Positions 23,305 to 30,934 of a stretch of DNA of 33,771 bases are shown piece after piece; the first letter of the stretch is position 1, and each line of letters begins with the position of its first letter. The stretch comes from an uncultured Propionibacterium sp. (GTDB lineage: Bacteria; Actinomycetota; Actinomycetes; Propionibacteriales; Propionibacteriaceae), in NCBI GenBank assembly GCA_937867175.1, contig CALMKG010000376.1, positions 1-33,771 of the forward strand. Direction: 5' to 3'. The translations under genes and the position numbers were made by a program. The notes below the pieces were generated by a model. It made no database searches and was not told the DNA's origin. It was given only the letters and a program-made list of their open reading frames with translations.

Positions 23305-24589
23305 GACGAACGCCAGCCAGCGCCGCTCCACGATCCTCCAGCGACTGGCCCACGACATCCGCTACGCGAGTGACCTGGGCCCCGTGCTGGAGGCGGCCGT
23401 CGACAGCGCGCTAATGCTCGTCGACGCGGAGATCGGCGCCGTGTCCTACGCCGACATGTCGACGCAGCGCTACGTCCTGGCGGCCAGCCGTGGGCTCTCC
23501 CAGGCGTACGTCGCGGGCGTGACCACGTGGTCGCTGCACGAGGGCCTTGCCGGGCAGGCTTTCGGCCTGCGTGAGACCCTCACGGTCACCGACCTCGGAG
23601 CCAGCCGTGAGGTGCCGCGGCCAGTCGTGCGCACGGAGCGGTTGCGGGGATACGCCTGCGTTCCCCTCCTGCGCGGCCAGCGCAGGCTAGGGATCATCGA
23701 AGTCTTCGACAAGGAGCCACGCGCCTTCACCGTGGAGGAAGTGGAATCACTCGAGCTGGTGGCGGCGTTCATCAGCTCGCTCGTGGAGAGCCTGGTGACC
23801 GCCGACGAGCTGCAGTTCCTCCGAGACGAGCGGGCCAAGGTCCTGCGCCAGTGGACGACCCAAGCTCTGACCGCCGCTGACACGCAGCGGCGCGACGTCG
23901 TGCGCGCCCTCCAGGCGGAGGCGGACAGCCTCGTGAAAGTAGACCGGATGACCGGCCTCGAGGCCGGCGAGCGACTGCGTCGGCTGGCCGACGACATCGC
24001 TGGGGCGGACCTCGAGTGGGTGGACATGGTGCCGCTCGTGCGTGAGGCGATCGCCGATCGCTGGCGCACGCAGTCGGGCGCCCCGGTCGTGCTCGACCTC
24101 GGCAAGTGGCCGGCGACGCTGCCGCTCGAGCTGACGACCCGTCTCTACCTGCTCATGCACGGCCTCGTGCAGAGCGCGACTCGGGCGGCGGAGTCGTCGG
24201 TGCGGCTGCACCTCGGCGGCGACGATGACGTCATGTGGGTCGAGGTCACCGACGACCGGCCTCGCGCTCCCGGCGGTGACCCGGTCCTAGAGGTCGCTCC
24301 TGACATCGCCACGACGATCCGCGGCATGGAGGGAACCGTGCTGGCCGCGTCCAGGCCGTCAGGCGAGGCTGGCGTCCGCGTGATCCTGCCGCTGTCCCTC
24401 TCGCGCCCGGAGGTCGGCAAGCTCACGGCTCGCGAACGCAAGGTGCTCGAGGGTCTGACGCTCGGCACGCCCAACCGGGCCATCGCGGCGGACCTGGGGA
24501 TCTCACCCAAGACGCTTCAGAACCATCTGACCGCGATCTATCGCAAGCTCGGCGTCACGAGTCGAGCCCAGGCGGTGAAGTTCCTTTGA
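23294..24589 (+). CDS. GAF / degenerate histidine-kinase-like ATPase / LuxR-HTH regulator
   Basis: A 431-residue one-piece regulator. Residues about 15-175 form a GAF sensory domain. A helical stretch (190-245) follows, with NarX-like spacing but no clear phospho-acceptor His. Residues about 245-370 look like a worn NarX-type ATPase domain: LVQSATRAA stands where an active N-box would read like LTNALRHA, and VTDDRP stands in place of DDGxG. The C-terminus (about 375-431) is a canonical LuxR/NarL HTH (LTARERKVLEGLTLG, then NHLTAIYRKLGV). The ATG at 23294 overlaps the HAD gene. As a regulator encoded in unit 1, it is the best candidate to bind the shared promoter module, including its own promoter. 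Confidence 0.82.
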   Translation: MAAETNASQRRSTILQRLAHDIRYASDLGPVLEAAVDSALMLVDAEIGAVSYADMSTQRYVLAASRGLSQAYVAGVTTWSLHEGLAGQAFGLRETLTVTDLGASREVPRPVVRTERLRGYACVPLLRGQRRLGIIEVFDKEPRAFTVEEVESLELVAAFISSLVESLVTADELQFLRDERAKVLRQWTTQALTAADTQRRDVVRALQAEADSLVKVDRMTGLEAGERLRRLADDIAGADLEWVDMVPLVREAIADRWRTQSGAPVVLDLGKWPATLPLELTTRLYLLMHGLVQSATRAAESSVRLHLGGDDDVMWVEVTDDRPRAPGGDPVLEVAPDIATTIRGMEGTVLAASRPSGEAGVRVILPLSLSRPEVGKLTARERKVLEGLTLGTPNRAIAADLGISPKTLQNHLTAIYRKLGVTSRAQAVKFL

Positions 24590-24610
24590 CCCATGCCGAC
24601 GGCTGGAGGT

Positions 24611-24677
24611 AGGAGGGGTCCCAGTCGCTCTTCGTGCGAGGTTCCTATGGTGACCCGCGTCTCACTGCTCCTAGCGT
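24611..24677 (+). promoter_or_regulatory. Shared promoter module of unit 2 (ADH-FAD-ALDH-ALDH-cupin)
   Basis: Box A GGAGGGGTCC is at 24612-24621 and box B CCTATGG is at 24644-24650, again 32 bp apart. GGTGAC at 24649-24654 and TAGCGT at 24672-24677 are separated by 17 bp. The ATG at 24685 follows 7 nt after the -10, so this mRNA is probably leaderless too. It lies 22 bp after the stop of the regulator gene. Confidence 0.75.
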
Positions 24678-24684
24678 GCAGGAC

Positions 24685-25794
24685 ATGCAGATGAAGGCAG
24701 CGTTGTTCACCGCACCAGGGCAGCCCCTGAGCCTCGAGGAGGTCGAGATCGCCGATCCGGGCCCATCAGAGGTCAGGATCCGCATCACGGCCGCTGGCGT
24801 GTGTCACAGCGACTTACGCGTGCTGGCGGGCGAGTGGGGCGCCACCCCGCCTGTCGTCCTGGGCCACGAGGGTGCCGGTGTCGTGGACGCCGTTGGTTCA
24901 CAGGTGAACCACCTGGCCCCTGGCGACCATGTCGTGCTCTCCTGGACCCCGTCGTGCGGCACCTGCCGATACTGCGTCTCCGGACGCCCCCAGCTGTGTC
25001 AGGTAGCGGTGGCCACGGCGTACAACAACGTGATGCCTGACGGTACGACAAGGGTCCGACTTGGTGACCAAGCGGTGTACAGCTATCTGTCGGTCGGGTC
25101 CTTCGCGCAATATGCCGTCGTGCCTGCACAGGGCGCGATCAAGATCGACGAGAAGATCGACCCCGGTGTGGCCGCACTTGTTGGCTGCGCCGTGACCACC
25201 GGTGTCGGCGCCGCCATCAACACTCACGCTGCCATGCCCGGGGAGTCGGTGCTCGTGCTCGGCAGCGGTGGCGTCGGGCTCTCGGTCACGATGGGCGCGA
25301 CCCTGCAATCGCCTAGCATGCTCATCGCCGTCGACGTCTCGCAGGACAAGCTCGACTTGGCTCGGGAGATGGGTGCAACCCACACGATCGACGCCCGCGA
25401 AACCGACGTCGTCGAAGCCGTCCACGACCTCACTCACGGTCGGGGAGTCGACGTGGCCTACGAGGCCATCGGCCGAGCGAGCAGCGTCGAGACGGCGTAC
25501 GACGCCCTGGCGCCTGGTGGCACCGCTGTGGTGGTGGGGCAGGTCGCCACCGGTGAGCGCGTCTCCATCGACCCGATGCGGATGTCGGGACGTGAGCTCA
25601 CACTGACCGGGAGCAACTATGGCTCGGCCCGTCCCTCCGTTGATTTCCCGCGGATCCTGGCCATGTACGAGCGCGGTCTCCTCCCGCTCGACTTGCTGAT
25701 CGGCGACCGGGTCGGCCTGGCTGACCTCGACGCCGCTTTCGCTTCCATGGCGGCCGGAACAACCTCCGGACGCGTGGTGGTGGACTTCCCGTGA
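24685..25794 (+). CDS. Zinc-dependent alcohol dehydrogenase (class III/MDR type)
   Basis: A 369-residue medium-chain dehydrogenase. Catalytic zinc ligands are C40 (GVCHSD), H61/E62 (GHEGAG) and a later Cys (GCAVTTG). The structural zinc site C91, C94, C97 and C105 is complete. The NAD-binding motif GSGGVG and a following acidic residue (AVDVS) favour NAD(H). It would oxidise an alcohol or hydroxyl-bearing intermediate to an aldehyde. The ATG at 24685 was chosen because it directly follows the promoter; a second ATG lies at 24691, and upstream in-frame starts would include the promoter. Its stop overlaps the next start as GTGA. Confidence 0.9.
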   Translation: MQMKAALFTAPGQPLSLEEVEIADPGPSEVRIRITAAGVCHSDLRVLAGEWGATPPVVLGHEGAGVVDAVGSQVNHLAPGDHVVLSWTPSCGTCRYCVSGRPQLCQVAVATAYNNVMPDGTTRVRLGDQAVYSYLSVGSFAQYAVVPAQGAIKIDEKIDPGVAALVGCAVTTGVGAAINTHAAMPGESVLVLGSGGVGLSVTMGATLQSPSMLIAVDVSQDKLDLAREMGATHTIDARETDVVEAVHDLTHGRGVDVAYEAIGRASSVETAYDALAPGGTAVVVGQVATGERVSIDPMRMSGRELTLTGSNYGSARPSVDFPRILAMYERGLLPLDLLIGDRVGLADLDAAFASMAAGTTSGRVVVDFP

Positions 25795-27188
25795 GCCTGA
25801 TGCCCGCATCGGCGGATTTCGTCCGGTCCCGGTCGCTGTGGCTGGACGAGCTGTCTGACCTCGCCGAGCGACCGGCGTTGCCGGGCGATGCAACGGCCGA
25901 CGTCGTCGTCGTGGGCGCCGGGCTCACCGGTCTGTGGGCCGCCTACCACCTCGCCGTCGCGCGGCCGCACGCCCGGATCACGGTTCTCGAGCGCGAGGTC
26001 GTCGGCTACGGCGCCTCGGGACGCAACGGCGGCTGGGCCGGCAGCGGCATCGCGGGGAACCCGCGGGTGTACGCCAAGGCCGCAGGCTGGGACCGAACCC
26101 TCGCGGCCGCACGGCTGACCGAGGCAGCCATCGACGAGATCGGCCAGGTGGTCCGTGACGAGAAGGTCGAATGCGACTTCGTCAAGGGTGGCACGCTCGT
26201 CGTGGCGGCCAACGCACCCCAGTGGCGGCGCCTGGCCCAGGGCTTCGAGTCCGCCACGCGACTCGGGACGGTCGAGCCGGGCAGCAGCCTGCTCGCGCCG
26301 GAGGAGGTGCGGTCCATGGTGGACGTCCCCCGGGTGGCCGGAGGGCTGTACACGCCGCACTGCGCGCGGATCCAGCCGGCGCGGCTCGTCAGGGGCCTGG
26401 CCGAGGCGTGCGAGCGCCGCGGTGTCGTGATCCACGAACACACCTCGGCACTGTCCGTCGAGCGAGGCATCGTGGTCACCGACCGCGGTCGGGTCCGTGC
26501 TCCCCAGGTCCTGCGAGCGACTGAGGCCTGGAGTGGGCAGGTTGCCGGCGCGCGGGCGTCGTACCTGCCGCTCACGTCGATGATGATCGCGACAGAGCCG
26601 CTGCCGCCGGAGGTCTGGGACGATCTGGGCTGGCCCGACGGCCTCACCGTGCGCGACCGGCGGCACCTCTTCTTCTACGCCCAGCGCACCCCCGACGGCC
26701 GCATCGCCATGGGCGGACGCGGGGCGCCCTACCGCCTGCGCGCGCCACTGGCGGAGTTCGGCCAGCGCGACCAGGGGGTCTGGGACCGGCTCGAGCACAC
26801 CCTGCGCGAGTACTTCCCCCAGGTCGGAGACGCACGCATCACCCACCGGTGGGGCGGCGTCCTCGCCGTGCCGCGGGACTGGAGCATGTCCGTCCACTAC
26901 GACCCGCGTACGGGGTTGGGAGCCGCTGGTGGCTATTCCGGTCACGGCGTCGTCGCCGCCTACCTCGCCGGCCGTGGGCTGGCGGACCTCGCTGCGGATC
27001 GCCGAAGTGATTTCACTGAGGCGCCGTGGGTGGGTCACCGAAGCCGGCGTTGGGAGCCCGAACCGCTCCGCTACCTCGCCGCCAACGCAATCGTGAGAGT
27101 CCTCAACGGGGCTGACGCGTACGAGGACTCGACCAACCGCCGCGCCCGGCGCACTCGGATCCTGGCGCCGGTGCTCCCACCAGGCTGA
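25791..27188 (+). CDS. PuuB/OrdL-like FAD-dependent amine oxidoreductase
   Basis: A 465-residue flavoprotein of the DAO (D-amino acid oxidase-like) family. The FAD motif is VVVVGAGLTGLWAAYHLA near residue 38, followed by GASGRNGGW, a stretch shared with gamma-glutamylputrescine oxidoreductases. The C-terminal GGYSGHGV matches the family's second flavin contact. It probably oxidises a primary or secondary amine to an imine/aldehyde. GTG start overlaps the ADH stop. About 60 C-terminal residues beyond the usual end are Arg-rich. Confidence 0.85.
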   Translation: MSLMPASADFVRSRSLWLDELSDLAERPALPGDATADVVVVGAGLTGLWAAYHLAVARPHARITVLEREVVGYGASGRNGGWAGSGIAGNPRVYAKAAGWDRTLAAARLTEAAIDEIGQVVRDEKVECDFVKGGTLVVAANAPQWRRLAQGFESATRLGTVEPGSSLLAPEEVRSMVDVPRVAGGLYTPHCARIQPARLVRGLAEACERRGVVIHEHTSALSVERGIVVTDRGRVRAPQVLRATEAWSGQVAGARASYLPLTSMMIATEPLPPEVWDDLGWPDGLTVRDRRHLFFYAQRTPDGRIAMGGRGAPYRLRAPLAEFGQRDQGVWDRLEHTLREYFPQVGDARITHRWGGVLAVPRDWSMSVHYDPRTGLGAAGGYSGHGVVAAYLAGRGLADLAADRRSDFTEAPWVGHRSRRWEPEPLRYLAANAIVRVLNGADAYEDSTNRRARRTRILAPVLPPG

Positions 27189-27220
27189 ACTGCCGCATGT
27201 CCCCCAAGAGAAAGGTCCAG

Positions 27221-28618
27221 ATGACCGTGACCGCCTACGCGCAGCCCCCTTACCAGGTGACCAGCCCGGTCACGGGCGAGGTTCTCGAGTCCTTTCCGAC
27301 TGCCACGGACGCTGAAATCGAGCAGGCCCTGTCGGGCGCCGTGGAGGCACAGCGCAGCTGGGCAGCGCTACCCCTCGCCGACCGCGCAGCGCTCATGCTG
27401 CGGATCGCCGATCTGTTCGAGGAGAAGGCTGACGAGCTGGCCCGCCTGGTCACCGCGGAGATGGGAAAGAAGGTCAGCTCCGGGGCCAGCGAGTCCCGTT
27501 TCGCCGCCGACATCTTCCGCTACTACGCCGCCGAGGGTCCCGCGCTCCTGGCCGACCAGCCGATCCAAGCACCCGGACAGGACAAGGCCGTCGTCCAGCG
27601 TCTCCCGATCGGCATTGTCCTCGGAGTCATGCCGTGGAACTACCCCTACTACCAGGTCGCCCGCTTCGCAGCACCGAACCTGCTCGTCGGCAACGCTGTG
27701 GTCATCAAGCACGCGGAGAACTGTCCCTGGTCCGCGCGCGCCATCGCCGACCTCGTGACGGAGGCCGGTGTCCCCGACGGTGTCTACGCCAACCTCTTCG
27801 CCAGCCACGAACAGGTGGCCCGCCTGATCGCGGACAGCCGGGTGCGTGGAGTCTCCCTCACCGGCTCCGAGCGGGCCGGCGCCGTGGTCGCCCAACAGGC
27901 CGGCAGCCACCTGAAGAAGGTCGTGCTCGAGCTCGGCGGCTCGGATCCTTACATCGTCCTCGACAGCGACGACCCGGCCGAGGCCGCCCGCAGTGCCTGG
28001 CGGCTCCGCATGTCCAACATGGGCCAGGCGTGCAACTCAAACAAGCGACTCATCGTGGCGCGGGACCTGTACGACGACTTCTTGGCTGCGTTGGTCCACG
28101 AGGCGTCCGGCCTCGTCCCGGGCGACCCAACGAATCTCAAGGAGAATGAGTTCGCGCCGGTCTCTTCGCGCGCGGCGGCCGAGACGCTCGCCGAGCAGGT
28201 CAGGGACGCCGTTGACCGTGGAGCGACCCTGCACGTCGGCGGCGAGGCGCTGCCAGGACCGGGTGCCTACCTCCAGCCGGCCGTCCTCACCGACGTGACG
28301 CCCGAGATGCGGGTCTACCACGAGGAGGTGTTCGGCCCGGTGGCCGTCGTCTACGCCGTTGACAGCGACGAAGAGGCTGTCAGGATCGCTAACGACACCC
28401 GTTTCGGCCTCGGGGCGGCGGTCTTCAGCCGCGATGCTGAGCGCGCCGCCGCCGTTGCGGCGCGGCTCGACGTTGGCATGACCCACGTCAACACCGCGTC
28501 CGCAGAAGCCGCAGACATGCCGTTCGGCGGCTCGAAGGCATCCGGGTTCGGGCGCGAGCTCGGTGCGCTGGGCGTCGACGAGTTCACCAACAAGCGTCTC
28601 TACTACGTCGCCGAGTGA
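27221..28618 (+). CDS. NAD(P)-dependent aldehyde dehydrogenase, succinate-semialdehyde type
   Basis: A 465-residue hydrolytic ALDH. E237 in VVLELGGSDP and C271 in NMGQACNSNKR are the general base and nucleophile; GVMPWNYPYYQVARF is typical of GabD-type semialdehyde dehydrogenases. It would oxidise an aldehyde to the acid. The ATG at 27221 (after GAGAAAGG) was preferred to an ATG at 27197 that lacks a ribosome-binding site. It lies 32 bp after the flavoprotein gene. The second ALDH in the same unit differs clearly in sequence, so the two probably act on different aldehydes. Confidence 0.88.
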   Translation: MTVTAYAQPPYQVTSPVTGEVLESFPTATDAEIEQALSGAVEAQRSWAALPLADRAALMLRIADLFEEKADELARLVTAEMGKKVSSGASESRFAADIFRYYAAEGPALLADQPIQAPGQDKAVVQRLPIGIVLGVMPWNYPYYQVARFAAPNLLVGNAVVIKHAENCPWSARAIADLVTEAGVPDGVYANLFASHEQVARLIADSRVRGVSLTGSERAGAVVAQQAGSHLKKVVLELGGSDPYIVLDSDDPAEAARSAWRLRMSNMGQACNSNKRLIVARDLYDDFLAALVHEASGLVPGDPTNLKENEFAPVSSRAAAETLAEQVRDAVDRGATLHVGGEALPGPGAYLQPAVLTDVTPEMRVYHEEVFGPVAVVYAVDSDEEAVRIANDTRFGLGAAVFSRDAERAAAVAARLDVGMTHVNTASAEAADMPFGGSKASGFGRELGALGVDEFTNKRLYYVAE

Positions 28619-28643
28619 TGCCTCGCTCCGACCGGAGGAACAT

Positions 28644-30131
28644 GTGAGCCCCTTGCAGACCCCTCACGCCACCCGCGTGCTCGAGGACGACCTGCTCGCC
28701 CGGACCCCGTCGCGTCTCTATGTCGACGGCCGCTGGCGCGAGGCCTCCGACGGCATGATCCTTCAAGTCGAGGACCCGGCCACCGGCACTACCCTGGCCA
28801 CCGTCGCTAACGCCTCGGTGCAAGATGCCCGCGACGCGATGGACGCGGCCTCGCGCGCCCAATCGTCTTGGGCGAAGACTCCCGCGCGAACGCGCGCAGA
28901 CCTGCTGCTCGCGGCACATCAGACCGTCCTGGCACGGGCCGAGGAGTTCGCCCTGCTGATCTCCCTCGAGATGGGCAAGCCGCTCGACCAAGCCCGGGGA
29001 GAGGTGACCTACGGCGCTGACTTCCTCCGGTGGTACGCCGAGGAGGCCGTGCGCATCTCCGGTCGCTGGTCTGACAGTCCCGACGGCCGGAGCAGGCTCA
29101 TCACCATGAAGCAGCCGGTCGGACCGACCTTCATGATCACACCCTGGAACTTCCCCCTGGCCATGGGCACCCGCAAGCTTGGGCCGGCTCTCGCTGCTGG
29201 CTGCACTGCGATCGTCAAGCCAGCCCCGCAGACGCCGCTCACCATGCTTGCCCTGGCCGCGGTGCTCGAGGAGGTAGGTGTTCCTCGCGGCGTGGTCAAT
29301 GTGCTGCCCACCGACCGTGCCGAGAACGTGGCCGGTGTCGTGATCGGTGACCCCCGCCTGCGCAAACTCAGCTTCACCGGCTCGACCCGGGTCGGTCAGC
29401 AGCTCGTCCGGGACTCGGCGGACGGACTCCTGCGGCTCTCCATGGAGCTCGGCGGGAACGCGCCGTTCCTCGTGTTCGCCGACGCCGACCTCGACCGCGC
29501 TGTCGAGGGCGCCATGATCGCCAAGATGCGCAACATGGGTCAGGCCTGCACAGCGGCCAACCGCTTCCTCGTCCACCACGACGTCGCGAGCGACTTCGGC
29601 TCGATGCTGGCCGAGCGCATGACCGCCGAGAGGATGGGCCGCGGCACCGACCCGGACGTGACGGTAGGCCCCTTGGTCGACGAGCGAGCACGGATCAAGG
29701 TAGGCGAGCTGGTGCGCGAGGCCACCTCGCGCGGTGCTCGGCTGACCACCGGCGGGCACGCGGTCGCGGGCCCGGGCTACTTCTTTGCACCAACCGTGGT
29801 CCAAGGCGTGCCCGCAGATGCCAGGATTCTTAGCGAGGAGATCTTCGGTCCGGTGGCTCCCATCGTGGAGTTCGGGGACGACGACCAGGCGATCGCCCTG
29901 GCCAACGGCACACCGTACGGCTTGGTCGCTTATGCCTACACCGCCGACGTGGACAGGGTGGTCCGAGTCAGCGAGGACCTCGAGTTCGGCATGGTCGGTG
30001 TCAACCAGGGCATCGTGTCGACCGCCGCGGCGCCGTTCGGCGGAGTCAAGCAGTCCGGGTTCGGCCGCGAGGGCGGCCCGGAAGGCATCGAGGAGTACCT
30101 GGCGCTGAAGTACGTCGGCCTGGCGGTCTGA
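28644..30131 (+). CDS. Second aldehyde dehydrogenase, succinate/glutarate-semialdehyde type
   Basis: A 495-residue ALDH with E268 (SMELGGNAP) and C302 (NMGQACTAANR), matching the classic ALDH numbering. FMITPWNFPLAM and the C-terminal QSGFGREGG agree with GabD-like enzymes. The start is a GTG with GGAGGA about 5 nt upstream, 25 bp after the first ALDH. Its long N-terminus (RLYVDGRW) is standard. Substrate not determinable; a C4-C5 semialdehyde is a fair guess by family. Confidence 0.88.
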   Translation: MSPLQTPHATRVLEDDLLARTPSRLYVDGRWREASDGMILQVEDPATGTTLATVANASVQDARDAMDAASRAQSSWAKTPARTRADLLLAAHQTVLARAEEFALLISLEMGKPLDQARGEVTYGADFLRWYAEEAVRISGRWSDSPDGRSRLITMKQPVGPTFMITPWNFPLAMGTRKLGPALAAGCTAIVKPAPQTPLTMLALAAVLEEVGVPRGVVNVLPTDRAENVAGVVIGDPRLRKLSFTGSTRVGQQLVRDSADGLLRLSMELGGNAPFLVFADADLDRAVEGAMIAKMRNMGQACTAANRFLVHHDVASDFGSMLAERMTAERMGRGTDPDVTVGPLVDERARIKVGELVREATSRGARLTTGGHAVAGPGYFFAPTVVQGVPADARILSEEIFGPVAPIVEFGDDDQAIALANGTPYGLVAYAYTADVDRVVRVSEDLEFGMVGVNQGIVSTAAAPFGGVKQSGFGREGGPEGIEEYLALKYVGLAV

Positions 30132-30199
30132 CCCGGCTGACCGTCTGACGCCGTCTGGGCCGTCCGGTCCGGACGACCTGATCCGGAGAGGAACTCAGC

Positions 30200-30625
30200 G
30201 TGATCGAGCGCGGAAATGAGAAGACTTTCGACTGGCCCGTGTACGCCGGAGGCGAGATCCCTGTGCAGTGGTACTTCCGGAAGGAAGGAGCGTTGCCGGT
30301 AGCCGTCCAGGCATGGACCATCCCGCCCGGTGCCTCAGAGGGCAGCCACGCTCACCTCGACAGCAGGCCCCTCGAAGAGCTGTACGTCGTGGTCGCCGGC
30401 CAGGCCGAGGTGACCATCGGAGGTCGCACGGACCGGCTCGTGGTTGGTGACGCGTTCTTGGCGCGAGTGGGTGTCGAGCACGACGTGCGCAATCCAGGGC
30501 CGGAGCACCTGACCCTCGTCGTGGTCTGGGGACCGCCGTCGGATGGCATCTGGAGCGACTACTCGATGGGGCGTGCGCCCGATGAGACCGGTCCTGGCCG
30601 CCCGGTCTGGCAGCGCTCTGCCTAG
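30200..30625 (+). CDS. Cupin-fold protein
   Basis: A 141-residue single-domain cupin. The metal box is visible: GSHAHLDSRPLEELYVVVAG supplies two His and a Glu, and VEHDVRN supplies the last His. The GTG start has GGAGAGGAA upstream. It is last in unit 2, with no shared-module promoter of its own. Small cupins in amine and sugar pathways serve as isomerases, dioxygenases or sensors; which one applies here is unknown. Confidence 0.78.
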   Translation: MIERGNEKTFDWPVYAGGEIPVQWYFRKEGALPVAVQAWTIPPGASEGSHAHLDSRPLEELYVVVAGQAEVTIGGRTDRLVVGDAFLARVGVEHDVRNPGPEHLTLVVVWGPPSDGIWSDYSMGRAPDETGPGRPVWQRSA

Positions 30626-30649
30626 TAGCGAAGGGCGTCCGTACTCGGG

Positions 30650-30716
30650 TGGGAGGGGTCCTACGCCGGAGCCGCGGAAACGGCCTATGGCGACGGTCAC
30701 GATGACTGCTTAGCGT
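30650..30716 (+). promoter_or_regulatory. Shared promoter module of unit 3 (transport-FAD)
   Basis: Box A GGAGGGGTCC is at 30652-30661 and box B CCTATGG is at 30684-30690, with the same 32-bp spacing. GGCGAC at 30689-30694 and TAGCGT at 30711-30716 are 16 bp apart. Unlike the other two units, the first well-supported start codon (30785) is about 70 nt downstream, although GTG/ATG codons occur at 30719 and 30722. Confidence 0.72.
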
Positions 30717-30784
30717 CTGTGATGCAGGCCACAACCAGGCGTGGGGTCGGCACTGAGACACCCGCCCAGCAGGAAGGAAGTTCG

Positions 30785-30934
30785 ATGGATGCAGAGCTCG
30801 CGAGCAGGGTCGAGGCGCTCGAGCGCGACAAGCTCGGGAACCCCCTGGACCGGAGCACGTTCACGCTGCTCGTCGTCACCACGCTGGTGCTTCCGGTCGT
30901 GGCACTCCTGATCGGCTGGGGGTGGCTCGGATGA
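30785..30934 (+). CDS. Small one-span membrane protein preceding the NCS1 permease
   Basis: A 49-residue protein. A charged N-terminal helix (residues 1-20) precedes one strongly hydrophobic span (about 26-47, FTLLVVTTLVLPVVALLIGW). The ATG at 30785 has AGGAAGGAAG upstream, better than the in-frame starts at 30719/30722. Its stop overlaps the permease start as ATGA, so the two are made together. It is probably an accessory subunit of the permease, like the small partners of some other symporters; I know of no established one for NCS1 carriers. Confidence 0.72.
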   Translation: MDAELASRVEALERDKLGNPLDRSTFTLLVVTTLVLPVVALLIGWGWLG

